Under the pieces are notes generated by a model. The model saw only the letters and a program-made list of their open reading frames with translations, did not search any database and was not told the DNA's origin. Of a stretch of DNA of 64,000 bases, positions 10,101-20,420 are shown piece by piece. Position numbers and translations under genes: made by a program. The stretch is from positions 29,554,908 to 29,618,907 of the forward strand of contig OY759219.1 of the NCBI GenBank assembly GCA_963662175.1. The letters run 5' to 3'. Numbering within the stretch: the stretch's first letter is position 1; each line of letters begins with the position of its first letter. This stretch comes from Aradus depressus (Eukaryota; Arthropoda; Insecta; Hemiptera; Aradidae).

Positions 10101-13100
10101 TTATGAGTTCGTTTCACTTGAAAAAGATCAATTTCCCCACGCAAAAATTTTGATTTTCTGAAGTTACAATTGACTTGTCCCGGAGTCAAGCCCCTCTCCA
10201 CGTTCCTTCAACCAATTCCGCTAAAAGTTAATAGGTGTCGTCCTTATGAATTTACATATTGTGTCAATTAATTCATTATAAAGGCAGTTTTTAGAGTTTT
10301 TGGGTTAAGCCACCCCTTTAATCCCCCCTACCTTTTCGCCTGTTTGTTACATAATAAATTTCGACGTTAGAGGATTCTGGATTCACATAAAATTTCGTGT
10401 CGATATATTCATTCTATAGGGAGTTATCGTGTTCACAGACACACAGAGTACTTTTTATTTCATATTTGGAATCAGGGGATTGAAAACATAAAATTCCTGT
10501 GAAAACTCAACATCGAATTTCTGGTCGATTACATAATTCCCGCATACTTCGTATTGCTGTGGAAGTAAAATACATTCAAAATTCTTTAAATAAAAATTGA
10601 ATATTTATATCTAAGTATACAGAAGCTGGAGACCATCAGTTTAACTTCTGTCTGTATATATTGTTTGTGCTTCACGGGTAAACGGCTCAATGTACATTCA
10701 CGAAATTTGCAGAGCCTTTTAAAGATCGTTCAACGTAGAATATGTATATTTTAATACTAGGCTAATAGTGGCCCGAAACATAGAATGAGAACTAGTTTTA
10801 ACGTTGATCGTATTTTCATGAAATTTTACATGAAGTGTCCTTATAAGCCCGGTTCAAACAGACCATAAAATAATGTAGACATTTAAAATTTTAAAAGTTT
10901 TTCTGGAAATAATAATTATTTCCAGTGTTTAATTATTGTGTTTCCTTTGCTGTCTTCAACTGGACGACACTTTGTTCTCCTGAATGCGCGAGGTCCGATC
11001 GCAGAACCATTGTCATGAAAAATGTTTTAAAAAGTACGTATTTCTGATATTATTCATTTAAATTGTAACAATTTTATAATTAAAGGTTTTAAAATCACTA
11101 CTTTTTTTGTAGTTTGTTAGGCTCAAAACATTGCACCATTCCGAATCCTTTTGGGGCATTGTGTAGACCATTTGAATACACATTTTAGTGTTAATTTGAG
11201 TAATTTTTGAAAGAAACTGGATAGCCTATTTTGAAGTCTTCATTTTTTAAATTTAAGACATCCAAAATTTCAACTTATTTTGAAAATGGGTGTTCAATTT
11301 ACTTACAACCGATATCTCAAATTTTATAAAGTATTTAGTAATTATAAATAATATTGAAGTGAAAGATGTCACTTTATTGATTATTCAGTCTCATATATCT
11401 GAATATAATTGATATATATAAAAAAAATAAAAAAATCTGGCATGATGTCAGACCTATTAAAACAGGAGTGGCCAACCTGCGGCCCGCGAGATTCATCACA
11501 ATTTTACAAAATATGTTTTTGCACAAATACACGCATTGAGATCGACTTGAGAAACAAATATCTCACTAATTAAATAAATTAAATATTCGATCATTTTATT
11601 ATTACCATTATTATATTATCTATGTTTATATGTATGAGTAATAATAAAAACAATAATAATAATTCATTATGTTTTAAATTTTCACTCCAAAACTTTTGTA
11701 GTGGGTCCAAATCTAATATGGGGTATATAATTTTATATGCGGCCCGCGGGATTATAATGCATATCCAAAGTGGCCCGCTAATTTAGTTTTTTTAAATACT
11801 GTATTTTACAAGAAATAATTTCCTATGGAATAGACAATATTTCAATAAACAAAGTTTGTTTTATTTATTCCAAGTTTCAACAATATGTCCTCGTTTCTCA
11901 ACTTAATAGTTGGAAAATATTTTGTTTTTAGGTGGCCCTCCTTATCTATATACGTATATATGTAAATTTTTGTTTTATTATTATTCTTTTATTTTTTCCA
12001 GACCTCTCCGCAACCTATTTTAATGCTTACGTGACTATAATTCAGATTGTGTTTGGCGTATATCTCATCATTGGAGTTCGTGATGTAAGTTTAATATCGT
12101 GTAATTCCTATACATCTTTAATTAATACTTTCTTCTATTTCCCCAAGGAATTCTAGTAAAAGGTTTTTCCTTTTGACTCAGGCTTTTGAGTATTTTCGTG
12201 TGTTTGGTAATGGCAATATCTTGTAACTCACATATTTGTCAAAAAAACGTTTTCCATGAATTAAATTTAAAAAATTACCTGTTAAGGTTACTGAGGAAAA
12301 TCTTTTGACCCATAAATTGTTTTTATATGGGTTATAATCAATAATTGTAATACCTTAGCCCACGTAAATAAGGGTTAATTTCCACTAAGACGCAGGTAAT
12401 GTGAATATGAAATGAAAAATGTGTTTATTTTATATTATTTTTGAACGACTTGCATTGTATTGAAAAGCTTTTCTTACAAAGAATATAAACTTATACTTAT
12501 AATTATAATCATTTTTACAATTAAAAACATTATTTTACAATATAAAAATAATGTTTACAATTTCACTTGAAATCTCACATTTCTACATTAATCTATTTCT
12601 TTTTTAATATATAAAATTTATTTTCTATTGTAGCAAATAGTCAAAATATTTCTCTTGTTATATTTCACTAATAGTAAGTTTTGTATTTGTTTTTATTCCA
12701 TTATTTGTTCTAAGATATTTCTATTCAAATGCAATAGTTTCATTTCATATGGTCTAGGCTTAATTTAAAATACATAGATGCTTGACAATTTTTTTTTTTT
12801 AACTATCTTTTCTTTCTTAGTTTTCAACTTGTAAACAATTGTATGTAAATATCTAATATTATTCTGTTTTTTTTTTTGTGGATTCTATGAGCAAAATGTG
12901 GGTAAATGAAATGTTAAAATAGGCCCAATAAAGGGCTGGCTCCTTTTCTGATCATGAAATATATTCCATTTTCTCCTTATATTCTCGAGGTCACTGATCC
13001 ATGCATCTACAAGTTATAAAATTGTTCTTTGTATATACCTATCTAATGATAATATTCATAAAACTATTCTTGTGTCAATCAAGAAATATAATTTATTTCT

Positions 13101-16100
13101 TAAACCTTTCACATAATAATTTTGTTTAAAAATATTTTTTCAGAAAATACCTGATTATTTGGCAACATGGCTGATTTTGCAAGTAACACAAACTTTTTTG
13201 AGTCAGTTTTTTGTAATTGTCTACTTTATCGCAGTATTTCATGTACATTCGCCTATGCTTGTATATCTTGTTTTCGACGAAGTTACTTTTTCATGTAAGT
13301 TTACAAATTATTATTATTATATAGTATTTAGCTTAATTTTTTGGATTCATGTTGGAAACAAACAATGTTAAAGTTCCCTTAAAAAATCATTAAGGAAAAC
13401 TGTCAGTAAATATTACAGAAATATAATTCTGAATTGAGAACTCCGTACTAGCGCACTTGTAAGACAACTTATAGCAGAAACTTGCTTAGGGTTAGTTACA
13501 CCTATCGTCAAAGTCGCAGAACATTGTACAGAGATAGTCGCGATACAATGTCGCTAGACTGTAATTAGATATTGTCACGCGTCCACAGCTGAAATTGCCC
13601 TTTGTGCGTTTACTGTTTGTCTCAATAATGTTATTGAAGCGGTTAAAAAAAAAGAAACCTAAACGTTATTGGCGGAGAAATGTATTTTCGGGAGGCATTT
13701 TCATTGCTCTTAATCTGTTCAAAAAATTAATATTCGTGGAAAAAAAAACTGAAATTGTTAAAACAATAGAATACAATTTACTTCCTTCATTGGCTCTGTT
13801 TTCTACTTCATGTGTGTCTCGACTTCCTCTTGACTCCAATCCTTGTAGTAAAAACAATAAGACTTTGTATCCAAACCAAGCGCATTTTTTTGGTGATGAA
13901 CCACGTTTCTTTGAAGCATACAATTTTTTTGTTCTCGCCTAAACTGCGACTTTAAATCGTGCATTTTTTTTCCATTTCAGAATTAGATATCCCGTATTTT
14001 TTTTTGAAAGGTTTTCGATGACATCGCATCTTTTGTTCCTATTTTTATAATGAAGTAACATCCCATAAACATGATCCACAGATCAGAACTGTCTCGGGAC
14101 ACGTAAACAATATGAAACGATGAGCGACATTGTGCCATGTTCTCCGTTTGGATGGGACTTGAGACTTTTGTATCGCGACAGTCCCAGAACACATAAAATA
14201 TGTACCGGGACACATTGAGTTAGAGGCGCAAGTCTGCATTCTGAGAGTGCCAGGAGCTCTGATCTGCTTCTCTACTAAAAACTATATTTTTTATACTCGT
14301 TTATTCAATACTATTTGTTCGTTCAGGAAACATTTATTTTAATAAATGAAAGAACACGGAAAAATCAAGGAAGGGATCAAAGTTAAAACCTAAAAAGTTT
14401 TATACACTAAAAATCATTGTTGTTATATCATGATTTTTAAATTCTTTTCCAGTAAAACCAAACATTTCGAGTTTACCTCAGATTTTCTTTTATAATTCCT
14501 AATTTTCACTACAACAGAAACATATACATATATGGAGGGCGCAGGTAGCTCAGTGGTATCCGTGCTTGTCTTCTGAGCTCAAGATTGTGGGTTCGAAACC
14601 CGACCAAGGCCCTTAGTTTATTTTATCTGGGAGGTAAAATAAACTTAAGCACGCCGTCCTTCGCATGGGACGTGACGCGATGATCCTGAGCCTGTACGAT
14701 GTCAGATACTCGTTAAAGACCCTGTAGCGACCTATGTATCGGAGGATCCAACATGGATTTAGGAACTCACCATACAGCTTCCATTTACGGCCGACAGGTG
14801 CATCCAAGTCAGTCCTCAAGAAACCTTTGTACAAGCTTGTTTCGATTAAAATTGATGTCCCCAAATAAATGTGTTGGGTATTAATATTATTAGAATTAAG
14901 CCCCCAACAATTGGTGACCCCAACAATTGGTGACCCCAACAATTGGTGACCCCGTATTGAACTGTTCAACATTATTTATAGTGATATTTCAAGTAAGTAG
15001 TGTAAAATGTCTACAAGTGAAAGTGGGACCGGTGCAGAAGCACATTTTCCTAACATGGCCGAAGCGAGCCACAACCTCGAAGCAAGTAAGGTTAGCATTA
15101 AAATTCCCCCTTTTTGGCAACAAAAACCTGAAATATGGTTTTACCAAATTGAAGCACAATTTAATATTAATAAAATTACATCGGAGGAAACAAAATTTAA
15201 TTATGTGGTATCACAAATGGATCCGAAGTATATAGAAAACATTTGGGATATCATTCAAGGGACTGCTACAAATAAATATACTAGAGCTAAGGAAACACTT
15301 CTTAATATTTTTAAAGAAAGTGAACAATGTAAGATTAAGAAATTAATTACGGGATTAGATCTCGGAGATATGAGGCCTAGTCAATTATTGAGAAAAATGC
15401 GGAACCTGGCTGGTACTGATATTTCTGACACAGTTTTAAAAACACTCTGGTTAGAAAAACTCCCAGATTCTATAAAGAATGTTCTCATTGTTAGTGAGGA
15501 AACTTTAGACAAAATAGCCATTATAGCTGACAAAATTGTGGAAATGAACCCACATAGAGACATATGTAGTGCTGATAGTAGACCCAGTCAAGATGCTCTA
15601 ATTCAAGAATTGTTAACTAAAATTTCAAGCCTCGAGTTACAAATAAATGAAATCTCCGGTCGGTCTCGTTCTCACCACCGAGACCACAGTCGCAACCGTG
15701 GTACTAGCAAACCCAGAAAACGATTTGACCCACAGGGTAAATATTGTTTTTTTCATTTCCAGTTTGGAAAAAAATGCTACCCTGATAAATGTCGTCAACC
15801 ATGCGCCTGGAAAAGTCAGGAAAACTCCAACCTGCAGTAGAGATTGCGACGAGCTCTATTGCAGATAATATTGAAAATCGTCGAAATTTCCGCTTATTTG
15901 TTAATGACAAAAAAACGGGTGGGCGATTTCTTATTGACAGTGGAGCCGATATTTCTTTAATTCCAGCCAAGGCTACAGATAAAATTACATCTTCTAACTT
16001 TAAATTATATGCTGCAAACGGCACGTCCATACCTACCTACGGCGTCACATTACTGACACTGGATCTAGGACTTCGTCGTGAATTTAGGTGGTTATTTATA

Positions 16101-19100
16101 AAAGCTGACATAACTCGAGGGATAATTGGTGCAGATTTCTTGAATCATTTTAACTTATTGATTGACTTACATAAACATAGATTAATTGATGCAGTCACTA
16201 AACTTAGCACTTCAGGTAGTGTACTGGCTGTATCAGGAAACGAAGTCATTAGCACAATAAATAAGTCTCAAGCAAAGTTTGCACATCTGTTCACCTTATA
16301 CCCTGAATTAACGAAGCCATCATTTTCGCCCAATCACACGAAACATAATATTCAACACTATATCACCACCACAGGATCTCCAGTGCATTGTAAGGCAAGA
16401 CCTCTCGCTCCTAAACGATTACAACAGGCCAAACGGGAATTTCAATTTATGTTGGATCAAAATATTATCCGACCATCGAGTTCAGAATGGGCAAGTCCGT
16501 TACATGTAGTTGATAAAAAAGATGGATCTATCCGTCCTTGTGGTGATTATCGCTTATTAAATGCCAAGACCGTACCAGATAGATATCCTATACCTCGCAT
16601 AGAAGACTTCCATCACATATTAAATGGAGCTACTATTTTTTCTAAAATAGATTTACATAAAGCATACTACCAAATTCCGATAGCAGAGGAAGACAAAAGC
16701 AAAACGGCTATAATTACACCTTTTGGTTTATACGAATTCAACGTTATGAGTTTTGGTCTCAGGAATGCCCCTTCCACCTTCCAACGATTTATTAACACAG
16801 TGTTTCATGGTTTGGATTTTGTTTTTCCGTTCATGGATGACATCCTGGTCGCTTCAGCTACGGAAGAAGAACACTGTGAACATCTTCGTCTTATTTTTGA
16901 ACGACTACAACGTTTTGGTCTCCGCATTAATGCTTCAAAATCAGAGTTAGGTGTTGAAGAATTACAATTTTTGGGCTACTTGATCACGCAAGATGGTTCC
17001 AGACCAGTACCTGAGAAGGTAAAGGCAATCAGAGATTTTAAATTACCAGAGACAGTACAACAACTTCGTGCATTTCTAGGTGTCATTAACTTTTATAGAC
17101 GATATATAAGAAATGCAGCGGAAACTCAGGCTATCCTTCATGACTACTTAAAAGGTTCCAAGAAAAATGATAAAACTAAAATAGTCTGGACTGAGGAGGC
17201 TATACACCAATTTGAACGCTGTAAAGATGATTTAGTAGATGCTACACTCCTAACTTTTCCAGATTCACGATTTCCGCTGGCGGTTTTTACTGATGCGTCT
17301 GATATAGCAGTGGGAGCTGTATTACAGCAGCACGAACAATCCGGATGGAAACCTATCGCTTTTTATTCCAAAAAATTAAATGATGCTCAAAAAGCCTATA
17401 GTGCTTACGACAAGGAATTATTAGCAATTTATTTGGCAATTAAACAATTTAAGCATCTACTGGAGGCACAAACATTTACAATATTTACCGATCATAAGCC
17501 TATTACATATGCATTCTTCCAGAAAAATGATAAAGCATCGCCACGTCAATTACGCCACTTACAATATATTTCGCAGTTTACAACCGACATTCGACATATT
17601 AGTGGAAAAGCTAACATAGTGGCCGACACGTTTTCAAGACTTGAAGAAGTTTCAGTAATTGACTATGAAGAAATTGCTCGCAATCAAGAAAATGATCAGG
17701 AATTACCAACATTATTACAAGACTCCAGTTTAAATATGAAACAATGCAACATAATGTCAAAAAAGCCTCTCTGGTGCGATGTAGCTACGCACAATATCCG
17801 ACCCTACATCCCAGAAGCGTTTCGCTACGAAATATTTAAGCAAATCCATAATTTGGCACATCCAGGAGTCAAAACAACAGTGAAACAAATAACGTCAAAA
17901 TTCATATGGCCAGCCATCAAAAATGATATTAGAAAATGGACTCAAAGTTGCTTGAGTTGTCAACGCAACAAAGTGTCACGCCATACAAGGTCAGAAATAG
18001 GGACGTTCGAACCACCGGATGGACGATTTAGTGTCGTTCATGTGGACGTCATTGGGCCATTGCCACCCTCACAAGGAAATATTTACTGCATGACCTGTAT
18101 CGACCGATTTACGAGTTGGATGGAAGTAATTCCTATGGCTAATAATACTGCAGAAACAATTGCAAAGTTATTTTATAGTAATTGGATCGCAAGGTTTGGA
18201 GCGCCAGCTTCCATAGTAACTGACCAAGGCCGACAGTTTGTTAGTGAACTTTTTACCAATTTAGCTTCGTTATGTGGAGCAAAAATACAGCATACGACAC
18301 CTTATCATCCGCAATCGAACGGTAAGGTGGAGCGCTTACACAGGACTTTAAAAGCCGCAATTAGGGCTCAGAATAATCCGACATGGACAGATAGTTTGCC
18401 TACAGTCTTGTTAGGAATGCGTACAGCACTAAGGGATGGTTCGAAACATTCCATCGCAGAAATGGTTTATGGGACTACGATAAGAATCCCAGGAGAATTT
18501 TTTGATCCATCGTCACTTCCTGTGAATACAGACAATTTTGTGTCTGATCTTCAACAATATATGGCACAATTAAGACCAATGGATACACGTAAAGCTTGCA
18601 ACAAATCACTGTTCAGGCATAAGGCTTTGGAATCGTGCTCACACGTATTTTTACGAGTAGATCGTGTCAAAAAGTCTTTGGAACCACCATATGAAGGGCC
18701 ATTTGAGGTAATCGTTCGACAAGATAAATATTTCACCCTTAGAATTAAAAACAAGGACACCAACATATCTGTGGATAGACTCAAACCTGCACATTTAATG
18801 GTAACTGGATTAGATCATAGTGACACGTTCAGTGAGGGTACGGGCACGAAAAAATTACAACCAAAGACGAGCACAACAAAGATACCTCCAACAACCCTTG
18901 CCGAGCATCAGCAACAAAAGTCGTCCCGCAGTGGCAGAATTGTTCATTTCCCACGACGTTTTCTTGACGAGCTACAGGCAAGAGAGAAACGTACCAGACG
19001 ATAAGTGAGATAAGTGTTGTGAAAAGTTATACGCATAAGTTTTTCCAATTTCTGAACATTTTATGTTACACACTATGTTATACATTGTATACTATGTTTT

Positions 19101-19779
19101 ATGTTGTTTACAATATCTATATATATTTTTTTTTCTCTTTGCCATAAATGGGGCTGTCAGGTTGCCTTGTGTCGTTACTTAGTAACTGAGGAAGGAGTAT
19201 TGTAGCGACCTATGTATCGGAGGATCCAACATGGATTTAGGAACTCACCATACAGCTTCCATTTACGGCCGACAGGTGCATCCAAGTCAGTCCTCAAGAA
19301 ACCTTTGTACAAGCTTGTTTCGATTAAAATTGATGTCCCCAAATAAATGTGTTGGGTATTAATATTATTAGAATTAAGCCCCCAACAATTGGTGACCCCA
19401 ACAATTGGTGACCCCAACAACCCCTACCCTGGGTGAATAAACATTTAGGGTAGGCAAAATTTAGGACTCCCACAGTTCCGGATTATGTTTCTACATACTG
19501 TTAGTAATATTCTTAGATTGTTTTCCTTTCTGTAATTTTTAATGGGGCTTGTATAGTGTTCCAAGTTTTCACCTATTGTTTCCTAAATTCCTAAATCTTA
19601 TATTAATTTTGCTCTTTTATTTTTCAGTCCTTGAAATATATTTTATTGCCGTCGTTCTTAGTTATTATAACCAACTTAGAAAAGAAACGCAGGATGAATA
19701 TTTGTCGCCAATAATTCGCAACTGTCAAGAAGATACCATTTCACCCATAGTAATTAATTCAACGGCAAATTCAAGATGA
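7150..19779 (+). CDS. DUF4728/pasiflora-like tetraspan membrane protein with glycosylated loop (gene 2)
   Basis: Five coding exons: 7150-7242, 9757-9997, 12002-12084, 13144-13294 and 19628-19779 (720 bases, 239 residues). Intron phases are 0,1,0,1 as in gene 3. Exon 1 ([20 protein letters not shown]) matches the family's Cys-rich start but keeps a single Cys. Four hydrophobic segments follow: [42 protein letters not shown] and [14 protein letters not shown]. The loop after the first is about 65 residues and holds five N-x-S/T sites (N68, N73, N82, N89, N93), far longer than in genes 1 and 3. A splice acceptor abuts the ATG, implying a non-coding 5' exon. An in-frame ATG at 7081 exists but would lie upstream of that acceptor. 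Intron 4 (6333 bases) contains a full LTR element. Septate-junction or other membrane roles are family inference only. Confidence 0.8.
7599..7828 (+). mobile_element. tRNA-derived SINE, intron 1 of gene 2
   Basis: It starts GCGCCGGTAGCTCAGAGGTA (A box) and continues through GATCGCGGGTTT, the CCGTCCTTCGG block and TACGATGTCA, ending near CATGAGTATA. The B box region is damaged and the middle CCACCAGAGTGACG block is deleted. Confidence 0.8.
8037..8232 (-). mobile_element. tRNA-derived SINE fragment, intron 1 of gene 2
   Basis: A minus-strand fragment with CTACCAGAGCGCTC, CTCTGGTAGACATGA, GACATCGTACAGGCTCGGG and GAACTCAGTGAGCAA. It has an internal deletion and no clear tail. Confidence 0.65.
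8310..8978 (-). pseudogene. Unrecognised protein remnant antisense in gene 2 intron 1, one frame break
   Basis: On the minus strand an ATG at 8978 opens a frame ([20 protein letters not shown]) that ends near 8817. The protein resumes in another frame from about 8815 through the [15 protein letters not shown] region and continues to 8310 ([29 protein letters not shown]). Composition and continuity look like a real protein of about 220 residues broken by one small indel. It has Ser- and Lys/Arg-rich stretches and no signal peptide or membrane segment. I do not recognise the family. Its antisense position in an intron among repeats suggests a transposon-encoded protein or an inserted gene fragment. 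It ends without a recognisable domain end, so the 3' part is probably lost. Confidence 0.45.
10100..10560 (+). repeat. Dispersed ~135-bp-module repeat, intron 2 of gene 2
   Basis: It contains family landmarks such as AATAGGTGTCGTCCTTATGA, a degraded TTCATTAC-type block, CCTTTTCGCC-like pyrimidine runs, GTCGATATATTCATTCTATA, a GTTCACAGACACACAGA stretch, and a 3' CGATTACATAATTCCC block. The same order recurs at 44965-45880 and many other sites in the window. Confidence 0.55.
11463..11780 (+). repeat. Possible hAT-derived fragment (GCGGCCCGC repeat)
   Basis: It starts CAGGAGTGGCCAACCTGCGG, the style of a hAT terminal sequence, with a second GCGGCCCGCGGGATT block near 11741 and a GGCCCGCTAA block near 11773. 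No matching inverted end or target duplication was found, so it is truncated or misassigned. It lies in intron 2 of gene 2. Confidence 0.3.
13480..14270. repeat. Possible DNA-transposon remnant in gene 2 intron 4
   Basis: It contains a 115-codon frame (13595-13942) with a basic [11 protein letters not shown] patch of the style seen near the start of PIF/Harbinger-associated proteins. On either side are TCGCGATACAATGTCGC (about 13537) and TTGTATCGCGACAGTCCC (about 14167), weakly inverted with respect to each other. The evidence is slim; I assign no family with confidence. Confidence 0.25.
14537..14722 (+). mobile_element. SINE copy, 5' part, split by the LTR element
   Basis: It begins GGGCGCAGGTAGCTCAGTGG (A box), has B box GGGTTCGAAACCC, and continues through the family body to CGTTAAAGACCC, where the LTR element enters. 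The missing part resumes at 19420 (ACCCCTACCCTGGGTGAATA) and runs to about 19479. Joined, it reads as an ordinary family member truncated before its tail. Confidence 0.85.
14723..14941 (+). repeat. 5' LTR
   Basis: 219 bp, TGTAGCGACC...CCAACA, base-for-base the same as 19201-19419 by eye. AATAAA is at 14864-14869. The 3' edge contains two full copies and the start of a third copy of a 16-bp unit (AACAATTGGTGACCCC). Confidence 0.93.
14944..14954 (+). promoter_or_regulatory. Primer binding site, tRNA-Trp type
   Basis: TGGTGACCCCG, two bases after the LTR end, is complementary to the CGGGGTCA-CCA 3' end that I recall for insect tRNA-Trp. About 11 bases match, then similarity stops. CsRn1-clade elements are known to use tRNA-Trp. 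Confidence 0.65.
15007..15840 (+). CDS. gag: Gag polyprotein of the LTR element
   Basis: 277 residues. This is the structural protein that packages the element's RNA. After a polar N-terminus comes a capsid-like stretch ([19 protein letters not shown], then [20 protein letters not shown] and [16 protein letters not shown]), as in insect Ty3/gypsy Gags. A basic [14 protein letters not shown] linker follows, then a CFFH...C...CRQPC finger near residues 247-265, the CHCC type rather than the usual CCHC knuckle, with 11 residues between His and Cys. The start ATG at 15007 follows the LTR and primer site with only short untranslated sequence. Its end overlaps pol by 52 bases in another frame. Confidence 0.85.
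   Translation: MSTSESGTGAEAHFPNMAEASHNLEASKVSIKIPPFWQQKPEIWFYQIEAQFNINKITSEETKFNYVVSQMDPKYIENIWDIIQGTATNKYTRAKETLLNIFKESEQCKIKKLITGLDLGDMRPSQLLRKMRNLAGTDISDTVLKTLWLEKLPDSIKNVLIVSEETLDKIAIIADKIVEMNPHRDICSADSRPSQDALIQELLTKISSLELQINEISGRSRSHHRDHSRNRGTSKPRKRFDPQGKYCFFHFQFGKKCYPDKCRQPCAWKSQENSNLQ
15789..19004 (+). CDS. pol: Pol polyprotein (protease, RT, RNase H, integrase)
   Basis: 1071 residues, frame -1 relative to gag. Protease active site is DSG at 50-52. The reverse transcriptase catalytic box is FMDD at 348-351, with RPCGDYR and [14 protein letters not shown] upstream. RNase H is marked by [10 protein letters not shown] and [11 protein letters not shown]. Integrase has an HHCC zinc finger (HPGVKTT ... 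CLSCQRNK), then DDE residues in [19 protein letters not shown] and [12 protein letters not shown], and a GPY/F-like module (YEGPFEVI). There is no chromodomain. The frame opens only after stop codons at 15783-15788, so the ATG at 15789 is essentially its first sense codon. Expression needs either frameshifting within 15789-15840 or reinitiation. No internal stop is present. Confidence 0.9.
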   Translation: MSSTMRLEKSGKLQPAVEIATSSIADNIENRRNFRLFVNDKKTGGRFLIDSGADISLIPAKATDKITSSNFKLYAANGTSIPTYGVTLLTLDLGLRREFRWLFIKADITRGIIGADFLNHFNLLIDLHKHRLIDAVTKLSTSGSVLAVSGNEVISTINKSQAKFAHLFTLYPELTKPSFSPNHTKHNIQHYITTTGSPVHCKARPLAPKRLQQAKREFQFMLDQNIIRPSSSEWASPLHVVDKKDGSIRPCGDYRLLNAKTVPDRYPIPRIEDFHHILNGATIFSKIDLHKAYYQIPIAEEDKSKTAIITPFGLYEFNVMSFGLRNAPSTFQRFINTVFHGLDFVFPFMDDILVASATEEEHCEHLRLIFERLQRFGLRINASKSELGVEELQFLGYLITQDGSRPVPEKVKAIRDFKLPETVQQLRAFLGVINFYRRYIRNAAETQAILHDYLKGSKKNDKTKIVWTEEAIHQFERCKDDLVDATLLTFPDSRFPLAVFTDASDIAVGAVLQQHEQSGWKPIAFYSKKLNDAQKAYSAYDKELLAIYLAIKQFKHLLEAQTFTIFTDHKPITYAFFQKNDKASPRQLRHLQYISQFTTDIRHISGKANIVADTFSRLEEVSVIDYEEIARNQENDQELPTLLQDSSLNMKQCNIMSKKPLWCDVATHNIRPYIPEAFRYEIFKQIHNLAHPGVKTTVKQITSKFIWPAIKNDIRKWTQSCLSCQRNKVSRHTRSEIGTFEPPDGRFSVVHVDVIGPLPPSQGNIYCMTCIDRFTSWMEVIPMANNTAETIAKLFYSNWIARFGAPASIVTDQGRQFVSELFTNLASLCGAKIQHTTPYHPQSNGKVERLHRTLKAAIRAQNNPTWTDSLPTVLLGMRTALRDGSKHSIAEMVYGTTIRIPGEFFDPSSLPVNTDNFVSDLQQYMAQLRPMDTRKACNKSLFRHKALESCSHVFLRVDRVKKSLEPPYEGPFEVIVRQDKYFTLRIKNKDTNISVDRLKPAHLMVTGLDHSDTFSEGTGTKKLQPKTSTTKIPPTTLAEHQQQKSSRSGRIVHFPRRFLDELQAREKRTRR
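19188..19197 (+). promoter_or_regulatory. Polypurine tract of the LTR element
   Basis: GAGGAAGGAG ends three bases before the 3' LTR, the expected place for the plus-strand primer. Confidence 0.7.
19201..19419 (+). repeat. 3' LTR
   Basis: 219 bp, identical by eye to 14723-14941, followed by the ACCC target duplication at 19420-19423 and the rest of the interrupted SINE. Confidence 0.93.
19420..19479 (+). mobile_element. SINE copy, 3' part after the LTR element
   Basis: Continues the SINE that starts at 14537: ACCCCTACCCTGGGTGAATA, then TTTAGGGTAGGCAAAATTTA and GGACTCCCACAG, where similarity to the family stops. Confidence 0.8.
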
Positions 19780-19916
19780 TTTATAATTTTTTTTTTGTAC
19801 TTAAGATCATTTTTGTTTTTTTATTTTGTCATAGAATGTTGTTACTTAATACTAAGATATATTGTTTACTCAAAACCTACCTTTTATTGTTATATATTTC
19901 TTACTATATGTTGTAA

Positions 19917-19922
19917 AATAAA
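19917..19922 (+). terminator. Polyadenylation signal of gene 2
   Basis: AATAAA 138 bases after the gene 2 stop, followed by TTTGTTATTG and T-rich sequence. Confidence 0.6.
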
Positions 19923-19974
19923 AATATATATTTGTTATTGACTAAGTTTTATTTTTTAATATCTTAATTAATGT

Positions 19975-20420
19975 GTAAACAGGACTGCTTATCAGTCAAT
20001 GGTGAATGAATAGATGCAAGGACAGTCCAGACCAGAGAGTTGCAAGGAGATTGTCCAGAAATGGATAGTGGGAAATTGGAAAGAACGTTGAGCACGATGT
20101 TCGGATGGCCGATCGACGTACACTTTCCTGGCGTTCGAGTACTCATTTCTACGAGGGTACAGCCTGACCACTGGATGTCCCAGGTATTATCAGGTCATGG
20201 AGATTTTAACTCCAAACCTTTATTCTTTAGAAGGAAGAACAATTCGAACTGGTCAGAGACTGCAGAACATGTCTTCGAATGGGTATGCAGTCTCTGACCA
20301 GACCATTTCTGTGTGACTTGGTCAGGATGGAATTGATTCGCGGGACCGAGGCATACCTTGGCCCTGCACCTGGAGGCAGCTGGTGGAAACCGCTGTTGCA
20401 TAGGTCCAAGGTGTAGAATC
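19975..20420 (+). mobile_element. LINE 3' coding remnant (R1/jockey-like C-terminus)
   Basis: Broken frames encode pieces typical of the C-terminal end of a non-LTR retrotransposon ORF2: QPDHWMSQVLSGHGDFN, then ETAEHVFEW in place of the usual Cys-His region. Several stops and lost cysteines show it is dead. An exact 16-bp inverted repeat (CTGGTCAGAGACTGCA and its complement, about 20248-20301) has formed within it. Confidence 0.5.

Larger units (their letters stand above)
14723..19419 (+). mobile_element. Ty3/gypsy LTR retrotransposon, CsRn1-like, apparently intact
   Basis: A 4697-bp element with 219-bp LTRs that appear identical, TG...CA ends, a 4-bp target duplication ACCC (14719-14722 and 19420-19423), a primer site, gag, pol and a purine tract. 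Pol order is protease, reverse transcriptase, RNase H, integrase, which is Ty3/gypsy. No envelope-like ORF follows pol. The Cx2H...Cx3C Gag finger and the tRNA-Trp-type primer site point to the CsRn1 clade. Identical LTRs and open frames imply a very recent insertion. It sits in the same orientation as gene 2, in its last intron, so its polyadenylation signals could interfere with the host transcript. Confidence 0.9.

Noticed and set aside
13595..13942. 115-codon frame as an extra exon of gene 2
   Set aside because: It is not needed to join exons 4 and 5, which match the family in phase without it, and its basic composition does not fit.
15743..15776. T TTT TTT and A AAA AAA heptamers as the gag-pol frameshift site
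   Set aside because: The pol frame meets stop codons at 15783-15788 downstream of both, so slippage there would terminate.
14613..19420. Minus-strand frames across both LTRs
   Set aside because: They are antisense readings of the LTR sequence and repeat because the LTRs repeat.
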